The notes: generated from the letters alone by a model not told the origin. A stretch of DNA of 60,000 nt from Gnetum montanum (GCA_015680685.1 MNCI01018932.1:499201-559200); one strand, 5' to 3'. Positions 11,720 to 23,810 are shown, counted from the first letter of the stretch. Numbers and translations: made by a program.

Positions 11720-13095
11720 ACATAAGTTTATTGTTTACAATTTACCTCTATGAAGAGCTTGATCTTTGTTCATTTATAGTTTCTTTAATCTTCAATTATT
11801 TTTGTCCATATCTTTTTTGATCTTCTTTTTTCTAGCTTTCTTAGAAAAGTGATGTAGCAACCCTTTTTAATAGCCTCATTATCTGATCTTCTTTGCACAT
11901 GTCAAAACCATCTAAGTGATCATTTTTGTAACTTATCTAAAATAGAACCAATGCAAGTCTTCCTCTAATATTTATATTATGCAATTTATCTCTTTTTGTA
12001 ACATTCAATATCTATCTAAGTATTTACATTTCTATCATACTATTTTATTGTTCATGTCTTATAATGCTTAAAATTTAGTATCATATAAGAAAATAGGTCA
12101 GATTAATATATTGTAAAACTTTCCCCTTATTTTTATTAGTATTTTTTTATAATATAGAATATCACTATTATTTTTCCATTTTAACTATCTTTGCTCAATT
12201 CTATTTCTTATATATTTCTCAATTTCATCATCTAATTGGAGGATTGATACTAGGTAATAGAAGTATTTGTAGTGATAGAATTTTTGACCTTGAATTATCT
12301 CTTTTATTTTACTATTATTTATGCTATTACTAAAATTGCATTCCATAGATGATGTCTTACTTATGCTAATTTTTAAGTCTTTTGATTCTAGAGCTTGTTT
12401 GCACTTTTTCATTTTAGAAGTAATATTTTCTCCAACTATATCCACCAACAAAATATCATTAGCAAATAGCATATATCAAAGCATTTCATCTTGTATTTTT
12501 TTTATTAATTCATTCATAATAATGGTAAATAATTATGGGCTAAGCATATATCTTTGATGTAGATCTACTATGATTGGAAAATTAGATGTTATTTGACAAG
12601 CTATTCTAATTTTAGTAGTAGCTCATTCATACATGTCTTGAATTACTTTAATATACTTATTAACAATGTTTTTCCTCTATAAGAACCACCAAATAATATC
12701 TCTAGGAACTCTATTATATGCTTTTCCAAGTCAATAAAGATCCCATGTAGATTTTTTCTATGTTCTCTAAATTTTTTCATCAATTTTCATATCAAGAAAA
12801 TAACCTCTATTGTAGATTCTCCTAATAAAACCCCAAATTACTTTTTTGATGCTAATGATTCAAGTCTAAGACATTGTTCTATGACTCTCTTCTAAAGCTT
12901 CATAGTATGGCTCATTAGCATGATCCCTTTATAGTTTACAAAATCTTGTACATCTCTTTTATTTTTGTAAATGAAAAAATAATGTTTCTTTCCAATTGTT
13001 GGACATTTCTCCATCCTCTAAATATTCTTAAATAATTATATTAGCTAAGAAGCTCATGTATCTCCTAATGCTTTTCAAGCTTTTATAGAAATTTT
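11720..13095 (-). pseudogene. Degenerate LINE reverse transcriptase, RTE-like
   Basis: The minus-strand translation, in shifting frames, follows a non-LTR reverse transcriptase: YKNKRDVQDFVNYKGIMLMS, HTMKL, LMKKFREHRKNLHGIFIDLE (domain A region), IIWWFL, VIQDMYE, FPIIVDLHQRYMLSP, then MLFANDILLVD. The last is the FADD catalytic motif with the first Asp changed to Asn. After it come KCKQALESKDLKISISKT, MECNF, a region matching RYLGSIIxxDGEIE, IRNRIEQR and LKWKNNSDILYYKK. RT copies LINE RNA at the target site. The 5' part with the endonuclease is absent, so this is a 5'-truncated dead copy. The RTE/BovB-like assignment is from motif recall. Confidence 0.75.
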
Positions 13096-13102
13096 ATCTA
13101 GT

Positions 13103-13212
13103 ACACCCAAAGATATATAGCCTAATTAGAACTTTATAACTTAGCATTGCCCACCAAAATTGAACCCATAACTTGGAGCTTAAAAATCAAGAGTCTTAGT
13201 GCTATGCTATCA
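13103..13212 (-). repeat. SINE-like repeat, copy 2
   Basis: The best copy for the internal promoter: minus strand TAGCATAGCACTAAG (A-box-like, 13195-13209) and GGGTTCAATTTTGG (B-box-like, 13154-13167), about 44 bases apart as in a tRNA gene. The tail AAGTTCTAATTAGG and TATATATCTTTGGG matches the other copies. It starts only a few bases from the 5' break of the LINE. Confidence 0.6.
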
Positions 13213-13725
13213 TCTCATTATTTTATTATAGTTATCATATTACTTCATTAGAATCTATTTATTATTATTTTAAGATATGGTTTCTATTATTTGGAGGAGG
13301 TTAGAACTTAAATTTTTTTAGGGGTGGAGGAGAGGGTGTGGTAGGAATGATTTAAATATGGACAATACTAATGTCTCTTATACTATAGAGACTATAAAGG
13401 ATTCTGATAATTTTAATTTTTTTTACTTGATGATTTATATAAATCTCTGTCAAATGATATTACTTCTTGATATATATTTCTATAGATTATTACATTTTTT
13501 GTCCAAATAAGGGTTTTACATTGGTAATTTAGACTACCCTTGAATATTATGGAATTATTGTTTTTCATGCTAAATATTTTTTGCACATTCATTTTACATA
13601 CAAGATTATTACAAAGAATGAACTTGTTATCTAATAAACCAATTAGTGAACTAGTTTGTAGTTTTAGGCTTAGGGAAGAGTAGTGGAGAGATTTTAAACC
13701 TTGGATTTTTTAAAAGGAATATTTG

Positions 13726-13833
13726 ATGCTAAGATATATAGTTAAATAAAATTTATTATATTGCATTATCCACCATATTTGAACTCATAACTTGCAGCTT
13801 CCAAATCAAGAGTCTTACTATTAGGCTAACACC
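13726..13833 (-). repeat. SINE-like repeat, copy 3
   Basis: Minus strand GGTGTTAGCCTAATAGTAAG (A-box region, 13813-13832), then a GGAAGC segment, then GAGTTCAAATATGG (B-box-like, 13772-13785) and a shared tail. It is followed on the plus strand by a purine-rich block and GGTGTTAGAAC. Confidence 0.55.
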
Positions 13834-14231
13834 TTATTTTTTAGTTTTTATTTTTAGAAGGGGGGTGTTAGAACTTGAAATGTTTTTTTAAATTTTGGCT
13901 GAAAGGTCAACTACCAACCCCATCCAAGAGATTTCTATTCATTCATGGTATAATATTTTAATAATTTTATCATCATAAGAATGAGTGCCACTTACTAGCT
14001 AGTTGGGCTTTATCAACATAAATAAATAGTTATCATCATGATGTTTGGCTAAGAGAAAACTTTTTCATAAAATTTTTATTCTAGTTGAGATAACCTACAT
14101 TGGTTTTCATTTTTTTAATGTTAAAAATTAATTATAAGTGAAATAATTTGAGATTTTATTAATTTAAAAAATATAAAATATTCTCTTGATAAAATAATAG
14201 ACATATGTCATAAATATGTTAATATCTATCC

Positions 14232-14318
14232 CTACAACATATAGTGAAATTAGAACTTTACAAATCAATATTAATCATCAAAATTGAATCTATAACTTGG
14301 AGGTATTAAATTAAGAGA
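14232..14318 (-). repeat. SINE-like repeat, copy 4 (partial)
   Basis: Holds the tail and the B-box region (AGATTCAATTTTG on the minus strand) but lacks the A-box end. It abuts copy 5 directly. Confidence 0.45.
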
Positions 14319-14319
14319 A

Positions 14320-14471
14320 GGGGTGTTAGAATCAAAAATAATTGAAACATAAATATATCCCAAGATATATAGTTCAATTAGTACTCTATAACTTAGTATT
14401 ATTCACTAAAATCAAACCAATGAATTGAGGATTCCATATGAAGTGTCTTACCACTAGGCTAATACCCTATT
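14320..14471 (-). repeat. SINE-like repeat, copy 5
   Basis: Plus-strand ends read GGGGTGTTAGAATC at 14320 and ACCACTAGGCTAATACCC at 14450-14467. On the minus strand this gives an A-box-like TAGCCTAGTGGTAAGAC, a decayed B box, and the tail TATATATCTTGGG followed by ATTATTTTTGATTCTAACAC. It is the longest copy and suggests a unit of about 150 bp. Because the two ends also look weakly inverted (GGTGTTAG/CTAATACC), a MITE is the alternative reading. Confidence 0.5.
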
Positions 14472-16985
14472 ATAAAAAGAACCTTGCCTAAAAATATTTG
14501 AAAGTACAATTATTTATTATATTATGATTTTAAACCTCTCATACAATGCACATAATAATTATTTAATCTTATATTTTGAGAGGGGAGGGAAGGAGATGTT
14601 CAATCTCATACAATGAATAATAATATTAAAAAAAATTTAGAGTACCTAAGATTAATATATGAAAATTCTAAAGGAAAAGCATAATGATTTTTAGAATGCA
14701 TTTTTATGCATTCATCCTTACAACCAATCTTGAAAAACCTCTTGTTTGGATTAGAAAAGGATTAGGTTTTTTCCTTATTTAGAAGCACCATCATGGGTTT
14801 TCACTTCCTACTAAAAGATTTCTTGTAAAAAAAGAAGAAAATACTCTCTAAAGATAAAAGAATATATGAATTAGAAATAATGAAAAAATAGCATAGGAAC
14901 TAAATGCTTCTCATTCTTTAGCCTCCGAAATAAAAAGAAATTAATGCTATATAAAATAAATTAATTGATGAGCTTTCATTGCGAGATTTTTGCTTGAAGC
15001 TATAGCTAAAAAGTAAAATATTTAAGAATCTGATATTTAACTTCTATTGATAGGTCATAGTTATGCTCTTATTTCTAGAAACTAATTGCATACCCAAGCT
15101 TCCAAATAGAGCAAAAAACAAATGATCTAAGATACTTTCAAATCCAAAGAAAGAAAGTAGACAAAGTAGGTTGATCACCAATAATGACTTTCTTTATGCT
15201 TGGTTGAAAGTTATTATAAATTTTGGATGTTCATTTCCAAGGATGTTCAGTAATAGGACAAAAAAAACTTGAAAAAATGAATCTTTACTTTCGTAGAGAG
15301 GACATTGAGGAGAAACAATTCTTATGTGTTTTAAATGGATGCCAATAGTAATACCTTGATAAGTAAGAAAACATATAAAATATGAATTTTATGAAAGGTA
15401 AAATCTCTTAAAATATCTTATATTTCCCAACTTAATCATAACTTAGCATTGAAACACCTAGTATGACACTACACTACTTGAGTTGCAAACCTAAAAAACC
15501 ATAAATAACTAAGCATAGAGCCTAAAATGAGACATTAATTTTACAAGTTCTTCTTGAGAATTTCTCATTATAAATATTTTTATCCCTTAGGAAAGAAAGC
15601 ATTATCTTTATTTTTTTCATCTATTTTGAGTTGATGATTCATTATACAATAAGACTTTGTTGTAGTGCTATCCTGTTTTCATATCCTAAAACTGTTTAGT
15701 CAATGTGGAGTTGAGTGTTAGTGTAGTGAATAAAGCTCATGATTTTCCATTTTCCTCTAAATTATTAACATGTATGAAAAAAATACTAGAAATATGATCT
15801 CCATGAACTATTATTAGTTATTAAATTCTCTAAAATTATTATTATTTATTTAAGTAATTAGATATGAATTAATTAAGTATTTTTATAAAGCTACAATGAT
15901 TCTACCTTATACAAGAATATTGTATTTCTATAACATGATGTTTGATCATCAAGAATGCAATTTAGAAGTCATTTATTTATTTTTCATGTGTGTTTGCATT
16001 GCACCTATTTTGTAAGGAATTACAATGTCAGTATGCCTTTAATTGCATTAGATATGTCAGCATTGTAGCAATTCCATAAGGGATTGCAATAAGTATGTTT
16101 ATTTTTTTATTTTATTCTTAATGTAAAATATATATAAACATTACAAATATTTTAATTTCTCACTATGGTAACATGATTTATTTTTGTATGATATGTATTA
16201 TAATATTTTTTTATGCATTTGAAATGATACACAAATAAACTCTATAATTCACTTTTGTTTATTCTTAATGGTAATGACTAGTTCACCAAGTGTACCAATT
16301 AATATAGTTATTTTGGTCTCACTTGAAGGGAGCCCCTATCATTAGTGCCATTATTAGGAAAGATGCATACTGAATAAATAGTTTGCTTATACATTCAAAT
16401 TCTTGCATTTTAGTTTCAATATGTGTATATTTTTCTTAGTATCTATATGCAAATTTTAACTTATAAGTTAAATGGTAGACTATGTGGAAGGTATATGAAC
16501 CTTTAGCATGAATTAATTTGAAAAGTAAAAGATTTTACATGTTTTGTTTGAGAATGTGATGAATCAATCTCAACTACTATTGGTCCTAGCTTGCCACCAT
16601 GATAGGAAAGAAAGGTGAAAAAATGTAATTGAATAATCTTGCAAGGAATCAAATTAAGCTATACATGAAGGTATCATGGAGACCCTAACAAATATATATC
16701 TTTTAGATGATTTACTATTTTATAGGATTGGAAAGAAACAGAAAGTAGTACAAGTATCATTCAATATAAGAACTTCATGATAGTTCGATTGAAGAGGAGA
16801 AACAACTATGTAAGACCTTCGAGGATAGGATGATTAATGATGATGAGAAGACCCCACACTGAATGGGCAAGAAGGAAATCCCTTAAAAAGATCCTTTGAA
16901 GAACAATTATGAAGAGAAAGGATAATCCAATGGTAATAATTCATTTTTCCAATTCCAATTTCTTCATCTCATTAGGGATGATTGT
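14472..16985. other. AT-rich interval without genes
   Basis: No supported coding region, RNA gene or LTR pair on either strand. It contains short ATT runs near 15835 and generally decayed sequence. I see nothing assignable. Confidence 0.5.
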
Positions 16986-17984
16986 TAATGGAATGGTAAC
17001 TTAAAATGATAAAATGTAATTTATGTTAAAATTATTATTTATTAGGTTGACCTATTTGAATGATAGAGAATTTTAGAAATAAAAAAAATCAGCACTTCTA
17101 AGGTTTATCTATTTATCCCAAAGGTTAACTGACCCCTTCAAAGATCAACCAACCTGAGTTCAGTATAGTTCTAGCTAGACCAAAGTGCATATTTTTAAGA
17201 TTGAACAACCTTTCCATAGGTTGACCTATTTAATATAGGTTATTATTGTTAGATGCAGAGTTCTAAAAACCTAAGATCAAGTAAGAAGACCAAAGTTAGA
17301 GTTTATAGTTTTTTTTAGATTTCAACATAAGATTAATTAGCCCAAGCATAGGTTGACTAAAAAAGTATATAGGGTAATTTATCCTAGTTTAGGATGATGT
17401 ATTAGGGGAATAATAACAAAAAAATAAAAATAAAAGGCAAAAACAACCCTCAAAATTTATGATACAAACAACGCATTAAGATTCGAGCTTAACCATTTAT
17501 ATTCAGGGATGAAACATTTCTTCATGAACATCATAGATCATTTATCTATTGTTGTTCAAGTGGAGATGGATCATTGAATAAGGACTAGTATTTCAACATT
17601 AATAAGAAAGATCAAAGTAAGCTTCTGGGAAAATTTTAAAAGTGCAAGAAAGAGAGTCAAATAGAAACATTCAATTGTATCATTGTACCCTAATCTCTAT
17701 ATCTTTTACATGCTTGTACTTGTATTGGATATAATCTGATCTAATATAAGATCACTGAGCATCATTTTAAAATTTCCTTTTATTTGTAAGGTTTAGTTTC
17801 AGTATTTTTACATGAAAATCTCATTTTTATGAAAAGGAGACTAGAAAACCTTGAATCTAGTACTATTTCTCAAGAAGTTTAAAAAGATTGGATGGAAACC
17901 TAGGGAAATAGTGATTCTTTATCATTATCAACTTTCATTACTACCAAGTTTAAAAAGATTGGATGGAAACCTAGGGAAATAGTG
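16986..17984. repeat. Possible LTR remnant with GGTTGACC motifs
   Basis: Several copies of an AGGTTGACCTA-like motif and its reverse complement (about 17040, 17120-17155, 17205, 17350) lie in the first part. The second part looks LTR-like but has no partner in the window. The segment ends in a perfect 39-bp direct repeat (17875-17913 and 17946-17984, 71-bp offset) that abuts the LTR of element A. It has no coding content. Confidence 0.3.
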
Positions 17985-18939
17985 GCTGCCACTCTTCTCA
18001 TTTCTCATCCTAGGCTTAAAGTAGGGAAACTCTAGTAGTTTGATCACTCCAGAGATAGAATATTTTCCATGTGCCCACAATAGGAGTCCCCAAGTGAACG
18101 GATCTTTATTCGAGCAGTTTGTACCTGAACGCAAGTTGTGTACGGCAATAAAGACGAGCTTTGTGGATAAACCTTGCAGTGCATGGAATAGGTTTATTAC
18201 ATGTTATTTCCTACCTATTATTTATTACCTACATTAGCGCTGCATGAGTACGACTTGATTACGAGCATTGACAAATATGTACGGCTAATCAAGGAATCGG
18301 CTACTCATCGCGATTAGTCTCTCTCACCCTCAACTCCTAGAATGTGGGATGAGTACGAATTGACTACGAGCATCTACGGGTGTGTATGGCTAATCAAGGA
18401 ATCGGCTGCTCATCGCAATTAGTCTCTCTCACCCTCAACTCCTAGAATGTTGGATGAGTACAACTTGACTATGAGCATCTACGGGTGTGTACGGCTAGTC
18501 AAGGAATCGATTGCTCATCACGTTTAGGCTAGTTAAGTGCCTCAGTACGACCACTTCGAGCACGTGCGTTACATGTGGTAATCCCAGTAACGATTAGCGT
18601 TTGGTAGCCACAGTTGCATAGTTCAGGGTGTGTACAGTAAGTGGGAACAGATGCTGATGCTAGTTAATTTAGACTTAGGAAATTAGTTAGAGTTAGTTAT
18701 TTTCTCAACCCTTCACCTCATAGCATAGGAGAAAAACATTAAAATCTATAAAAATCATATACCTCAGACTTACTTAACCATACACCATGACAACAACAAG
18801 TAAGTCTGGGAAGACAATGAATGATTAACCCCAAGTGTTCCATGGGGCATTTAGGCATTTAGTCTGTGGAGTTCTACTAGATCGCGTGTGCTACGCTCGT
18901 TTTGTATGGTTGAGTGTAGGGGTACCTCGCCACTCATCA
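17985..18939 (+). repeat. 5' LTR of element A, lacking U3
   Basis: Homology to the other two A LTRs begins just downstream of where their TATA box would be (equivalent to about 24391), so U3 is missing. It includes the block equivalent to GGATCTTTATTCGAGCAG, the AATAAAGACGAGC block, three 105-bp tandem units (starting 18243, 18348, 18453) and the end GGGGTACCTCGCCACTCATCA. Confidence 0.85.
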
Positions 18940-18940
18940 T

Positions 18941-18958
18941 TGGAACCATTGCTGGGGA
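18941..18958 (+). other. Primer binding site, element A
   Basis: TGGAACCATTGCTGGGGA, one base after the LTR. It differs at four positions from the tRNA-Asp type PBS TGGCGCCGTTGCCGGGGA. Confidence 0.75.
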
Positions 18959-19079
18959 CTAAGTGTTTGTATGCCAATTAGAACATAAGGGACATCACTC
19001 ACATCATTGTGAGCCTTAACAAACCTTCGGGTTAATGAAGATAAAAATTATATAATGGTGAAATAGCACACTGATAAAA

Positions 19080-20820
19080 ATGCCTTCTGCTCATAAGAGC
19101 AACTCACCACCTAAGGACCATACACGAGATAGTCGGCAACATAAAAAACATAACCAAAATCAGCCAAGTTCTAAACAATACAAGATGACATATACTCATC
19201 CTAATGAGTATATTCCCAATTTTACTTTTATTCTCCATCAAGACGAACAACTGCAGTGGAGATATTTGCAAGGTAACATCGTGTTACCCCCAGATCGATC
19301 AATCTCTCGCATGATTTTCCATGCCTTGGTACAGATTGACATGCAAGATCATTATGCTAAATATGTTGTGGAATATTTTGATATGAGGGATTATTATCCC
19401 ACAGATGCCCAACCTATGAGAGACTTAAGGCAGGATAGTCAACATGCTTTTCTGAAGGGCAAAGCCCTGCATGTCCTTAGCGAAATAGGAGATGAGGAAC
19501 CTCTTATCACAAGTTCTTTAACAAATGATGTTCCCCCTCCTAACGATGGTGAGGAGGAAGGGTATCAGAACCTACGATCAATGATACATACCCCTAGTTC
19601 TGATGCCCGTGAACACCAACTGTTCATAGAGGGAACAACTACTCATGCTAAGGATGGACACTTAGATCGTCACCACGATCGGGGCCGTAGCAGCACAAGA
19701 GAAGGTAAGAAACATCATCATGGCAATGGTTCCCCTTCTTCTTCTCCTTATTCACATCACTAACCCTATCCTTCCACATCTGGGTGCAGCCACCATGAAC
19801 ATAAATGTGAGGATAAAGGTAAGAAGGACGAAAGACCTCGACAGGAAAGTCGAGAGAGAGGACAAGGGCAAGGACGTAGGAAGAGTAGGGAACAACACAG
19901 ACATCACAAGCATCATGAAAGAGATGATCATGATGAGCCCCTACTCACAACCCAAAGTATGCTTGACATAAAAGAGGTAGTTAGGATTCCCACAAGGCAT
20001 TTGAAAGATAGTCAGATCAAACGATTAGACATGAACAACATCCCATGATTTGAAGGGGGATACAATGCTAATCCGCAGAATCATTTATAGGCATTCCATG
20101 ATGCCTGTGCCTTGCAGAATATAGAAAATGAGTGGCAAAAGCTTAAGTTGTTCCCAAGGACACTCACCAAGGAAGCAGAGAGCTAGTACCTGTCCTTAAA
20201 ACCAGAAACCATCACGAGGTGGAGTACGATGCTAGAATTGTTTAACGAAAAGTATCAAACGTACTCCAGAGTGTCCAATTTGCGTAAGCAGATCCAAGGC
20301 TGGAAACAAGGTCATCATGAACCCTTGGATGCTGCCATGGACCGCTATTACACATGGTTACATCGTTGTCCGGGCCATGGGGATGCTCAGCGGGATCAAC
20401 TCCACCACATCGTGGATGGGCTAAGGCATGAAACTTGGAGAACCCTTGGGACTTATGCCCAAGGGAGACTCTTAAAACTTAGAGCCCATGAAGTTCAAAG
20501 CTTGTTGGAGTAAGTAGCAAACGAAGAAGGTGAGCTATGCAAAAGGGAAAGTGCAGAAGAGTACAACCAAGATCCCTCTCTATGAAAGAAGGGAGTAAAA
20601 TTTTGTGATGAAGAGGATGAGTCACCACTCAAAGAGTTGGTAAACAAGAAAATCTTGCCGATCCAAAAACTCACAATGGAAATAGCGGCTAAGGTAGACG
20701 ACGTATGCAATTCCTTAGACTATAAAATTGAAACTATCTTGAAAATTATAGAAGAGTCTAAGGTTGAACAAAGTAGTGACAAAGGTAAGAAAAAGTGGAG
20801 AGATTTAAGCCCTGCACACA
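19080..20820 (+). pseudogene. Gag of element A
   Basis: One frame runs from ATG 19080 to about 20820, interrupted by TAA at 19761, then TGA, TAG, TAG, TAA and TGA. The N-terminal part has PNFTFILHQDEQLQWRYLQG and GNIVLPPDRSISRMIF, followed by an acidic stretch, then a His/Arg/Ser-rich basic segment. The core capsid domain (about 20040-20510) includes FEGGYNANPQNH, AFHDACALQNIENEWQKLKL, WSTMLELFNEKYQTYSRVSN, DRYYTWLHRCPG and QLHHIVDGLRHETW, the Retrotrans_gag pattern. Elements B, C and D carry the same protein. Gag packages element RNA. A frameshift near 20810 separates it from the zinc-finger and protease part. The first 227 codons are still open. Confidence 0.85.
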
Positions 20821-22146
20821 GACGATGACGGTGGATGTGAGATCTGCTATTATGACCATCCTAAGGGATGTTGCCCCATTATCTCACATCTACAAGAGTC
20901 TGGGGTGTATGCCCTAAATCCAAGACTCAACCAACAGCAAACACCTTGAAGGTTACCTTATCCACAAGGTAACCCAAGGCAGTTCCACCAACCCTTAACG
21001 TATTATCCAAGTGGAACTCAACCACAGCCAATCGGAGAGCATCAACAGTGGCAATGCCCATAGTCATGGGGGATGCCATCGTCAAAACATCAGTAGCCTT
21101 ACTAGTAGCCTGAGCCTTATGGATATTATGTGCAGTAGCCAATTTCTCCAAGTAACTCTATGGGTCACACAACTGCCAACCGTCACTACCAAGTTCAGGA
21201 GTACTTCAGAAGGACTCCTTCTCCTTCAGGAGACACTCCATACCCACACCATCCTCCTAATCCATCTGCACCTCTTCCATCACAAGTAGTTCCCATAACA
21301 CCTCCTACTCCAACAATACAAGGGGAACTTCCTCCTGAACTACAACAGCATCATGCTGCGAGAGCTATAAGTATTCAATCGGCTACTAGTTCTGACAACT
21401 GTAAAAAGAGAAGATCCTACTTTAAAATCAAAAGCCTAGACAAACTCTTGCAACAACAAGCGGTTGAGACCATGTACACTCATTCACCATCTAACACTTC
21501 AGAGCACCCTTCAGTCCAAAATCAGAGCTTAACACATACGATTACGTTAACGCATACCGTAACTGACTGGATCAAGGTAGGACACCTTCCCAGGAAACTA
21601 ACTAACTCTGGGAGTCCCTTAATCTATCTCCAAATCACCGAAAATAAACCACATAGGGCTCTTCTTGACTCAAGTTCTGGAGTCAACTTAATTTCATGAG
21701 AGATGTATCACGCCTGGAACCTACCCCAACTTAAGAAGAGCAACATTCAACTAGAGCTGGCAAACCAGTCCATCACCATTCCCTTGGGATTGGTGGAGGA
21801 CATCATCACCACTGTGTGTGGTTGGTCTTACCCAGCTAATTTCCTGGTGATTGAAGTTAACAACAACGAAGGGGACTTCCCAATTATAATGGGAAGGGCA
21901 TGGCTAAGTACAGTAGATGCATGCCTTAGGATTTGTGATCTTTCCTTGGAAATTTTCAAGATAAACATTTGTGGAAAGATCGAGAAGAGGAAAGTTCCAT
22001 GCATCACATACAATGATTCATCAGGTGATGACATGGAGGAAATGTCTCCATGTAATAGGTGTGCCCACGAAACCTTCCAACAAAGATGCCTGTATGTAGC
22101 AACCACACAAGAAGCAGTAGACACCCCGTGGTTGACAGCTACTTGA
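20821..22146 (+). pseudogene. Gag zinc finger and protease of element A
   Basis: From 20821 one frame continues to 22146. It opens with CEICYYDHPKGCC, a CX2C...H...CC zinc-knuckle-like motif conserved in B, then a Gln/Pro-rich linker with several stops up to about 21150. From 21160 it is open except for one TGA at 21697. The retropepsin part reads ALLDSSSGVNLIS (catalytic Asp), NIQLELANQSITIPLGLVED, NFLVIEVNNNEGDFPIIMGR and AWLS, ending in KVPCITYNDSS. The usual D-T/S/L-G triad is DSSS here and in B, so it is a family feature and not a new mutation. Protease would cleave the Gag-Pol polyprotein. Confidence 0.8.
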
Positions 22147-22391
22147 AGGAGCAAAAAAATATGCATGGAAAAAACTGAGGTAACTCATGCTAACAATGAA
22201 AGCATATATACATTGGAACATAAGCGCTGCCAAATTTCACCCCTTAATCTAAGATCATCAATTGGGAGAAGTTGGACACTTCTTAGAAATTCAAATAGAC
22301 ACTCATTATTTTGGATCTCTCCCTTACAACTCAGTCATGGCGGAGATGGCCACCTATGCTAATTATATGGGGCCCTCAGTTCTTTTTCGAT

Positions 22392-22465
22392 TTTTGTTTT
22401 ACATGTTTTTGTTTTACACGTTTTTGTTTTACATGTTTTTGTCTTACACATTTTTGTTTTACAAA
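22392..22465 (+). repeat. 16-bp tandem repeat, five units
   Basis: Five imperfect copies of a unit like TTTTTGTTTTACATG, at the start of the post-integrase block of element A. Copies differ by single C/T changes. Confidence 0.85.
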
Positions 22466-22520
22466 TTTCTTTAACTTTTCTATTTTTTTTTTTACAACAT
22501 CATTATACTTTTTCCATTTT

Positions 22521-22538
22521 GTGTGTGTGTGTGTGTGT
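22521..22538 (+). repeat. GT microsatellite
   Basis: Nine GT dinucleotides in a row. Confidence 0.9.
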
Positions 22539-23810
22539 ATCCAAATTGTAAGTTTGTCACCCAATAAGTGTTCGAAATGATGGTATGAACTATTTTCATA
22601 TTGATTGCTAATGTTTGGTTTTTACCTTTAAGTCACAATGTTGATACTAAGGTATGTTTATTTTGATATGGCAGTCAATGAGTTCACTTCATCCATCCAT
22701 CCACCAGTTCTATGGTCTTTCTTGGCTTGGAAATGTATAGTCCATTTCTAATAAAGAACTTAAATGAATCAGTGACTGGGTATGTCTCAAACTAAGGAAG
22801 GACTCATGGTTTGAAAAGGGTGTGACTTCAGGGAACTTGATGCTTTTTTGTTGGCCGTTCTCTTGGGTGCTTGGATGTTTTCTTTTTGAGTTTTCTCACC
22901 GTTCTGATGTTACCCAATTATCGAAAGCTGAGACCATAAAAATAAGAAGTCTTTGCATGGTGTGGTTCTCACACATAAAAATACAAAACACAAAATTCAA
23001 AAAAAAAACAACTAAGTGAGAATTCAAAGCATGCCCCTTAGGTAGAATAAACTTGGACAACAAGCATTGGTTAAGGAACCAAAGTGTTCCCTCTAACTAA
23101 GGCCCTTCTTGCTTCCCATTCTCTCATTTGTTTCGTTGAAATGGTGGTGGCTCTTGGGGGAAGCATTCTCGTTACTCTAGTTTATGGTTTAGCCGAATGC
23201 ATGGATGCGAAGTCACTAGATGTGGTTGGTTTGAGGCCGAAGTTGGAATGAGATTTGCCAAGTCACATTAATCATGCAACACACAAGGGGCTGTACACCA
23301 CCTTGTTCTTGGGATTCCCTTCCATTTTCTTCTTTCCATCCTTCTCTCCATTATTCCCCTCATTTCTGGTTGTATCATTAGTGTATATATTTTGGTTGAT
23401 GCATTGTTTTCTCTTCGGTAAATTCTTGTGGTTAAGACTTTAACTCTTGTTCCCAATGACATTCCCAGGGCCTATGGACTCTTTGAATGTGGGTTTGTCA
23501 GGGCATTAAGGGCATGAGCCTACTTTGGGGAGGACCCACTAACATTTCTATTTGGTGCATTAGTTAAATTCTTTCCCTTAACATTTTGCAATTAATTTTA
23601 TTTTGTTCATTTTCATCTTGACATCCATTTCATCGATGCTATAGTTGTCCCTTTTTACCTATCTTTCTTACTCCTTTTCTTTTTTCATTCTAACGCTACC
23701 GGAGGTTCGCGATTAGTCATGGGGGTACGAGTCCCGATTTTTTCGATTTTCTCCTAGACCCAAAATTTTTTATTTTCTTCCTAACCCCTACACCTTCGGT
23801 AGTCATCATT

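Larger units (their letters stand above)
22147..23810 (+). other. Deletion scar and post-integrase noncoding block
   Basis: After the protease, ICMEKTEVTHANNES matches the spacer before RT in B (33185-33230). By about 22310 the translation FWISPLQLSHGGDGHLC already matches B downstream of integrase (36025-36080). About 2.8 kb covering RT, RNase H and integrase is therefore missing. The rest (22600-23560) aligns with B 36420-37400 as a conserved noncoding block: AGGCAGTGAGTCCA-like, TAATAAAGAAC-like, GCATGGTGTGGTTC, CCCTCTAACTAAGGCCC and GGGCATGAGCCTACT. No gene is supported. Confidence 0.7.

Noticed and set aside
11475-14471. SINE-like copies as true tRNA genes
   Set aside because: No acceptor stem or full cloverleaf can be formed, and there are several decayed copies with a common tail.
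14472-16985. Search for a host gene in the AT-rich interval
   Set aside because: No long open frame, no exon-like series with splice signals and no recognisable protein motif was found on either strand.
22262-22580. Frames rich in Phe, Leu and Cys suggesting a membrane protein
   Set aside because: They translate the 16-bp TTTTTGTTTTACATG tandem repeat and the GT run.
23255-23443. 62-codon hydrophobic frame as a small membrane protein or envelope
   Set aside because: It falls in the noncoding block conserved between A and B, and B has no matching open frame.
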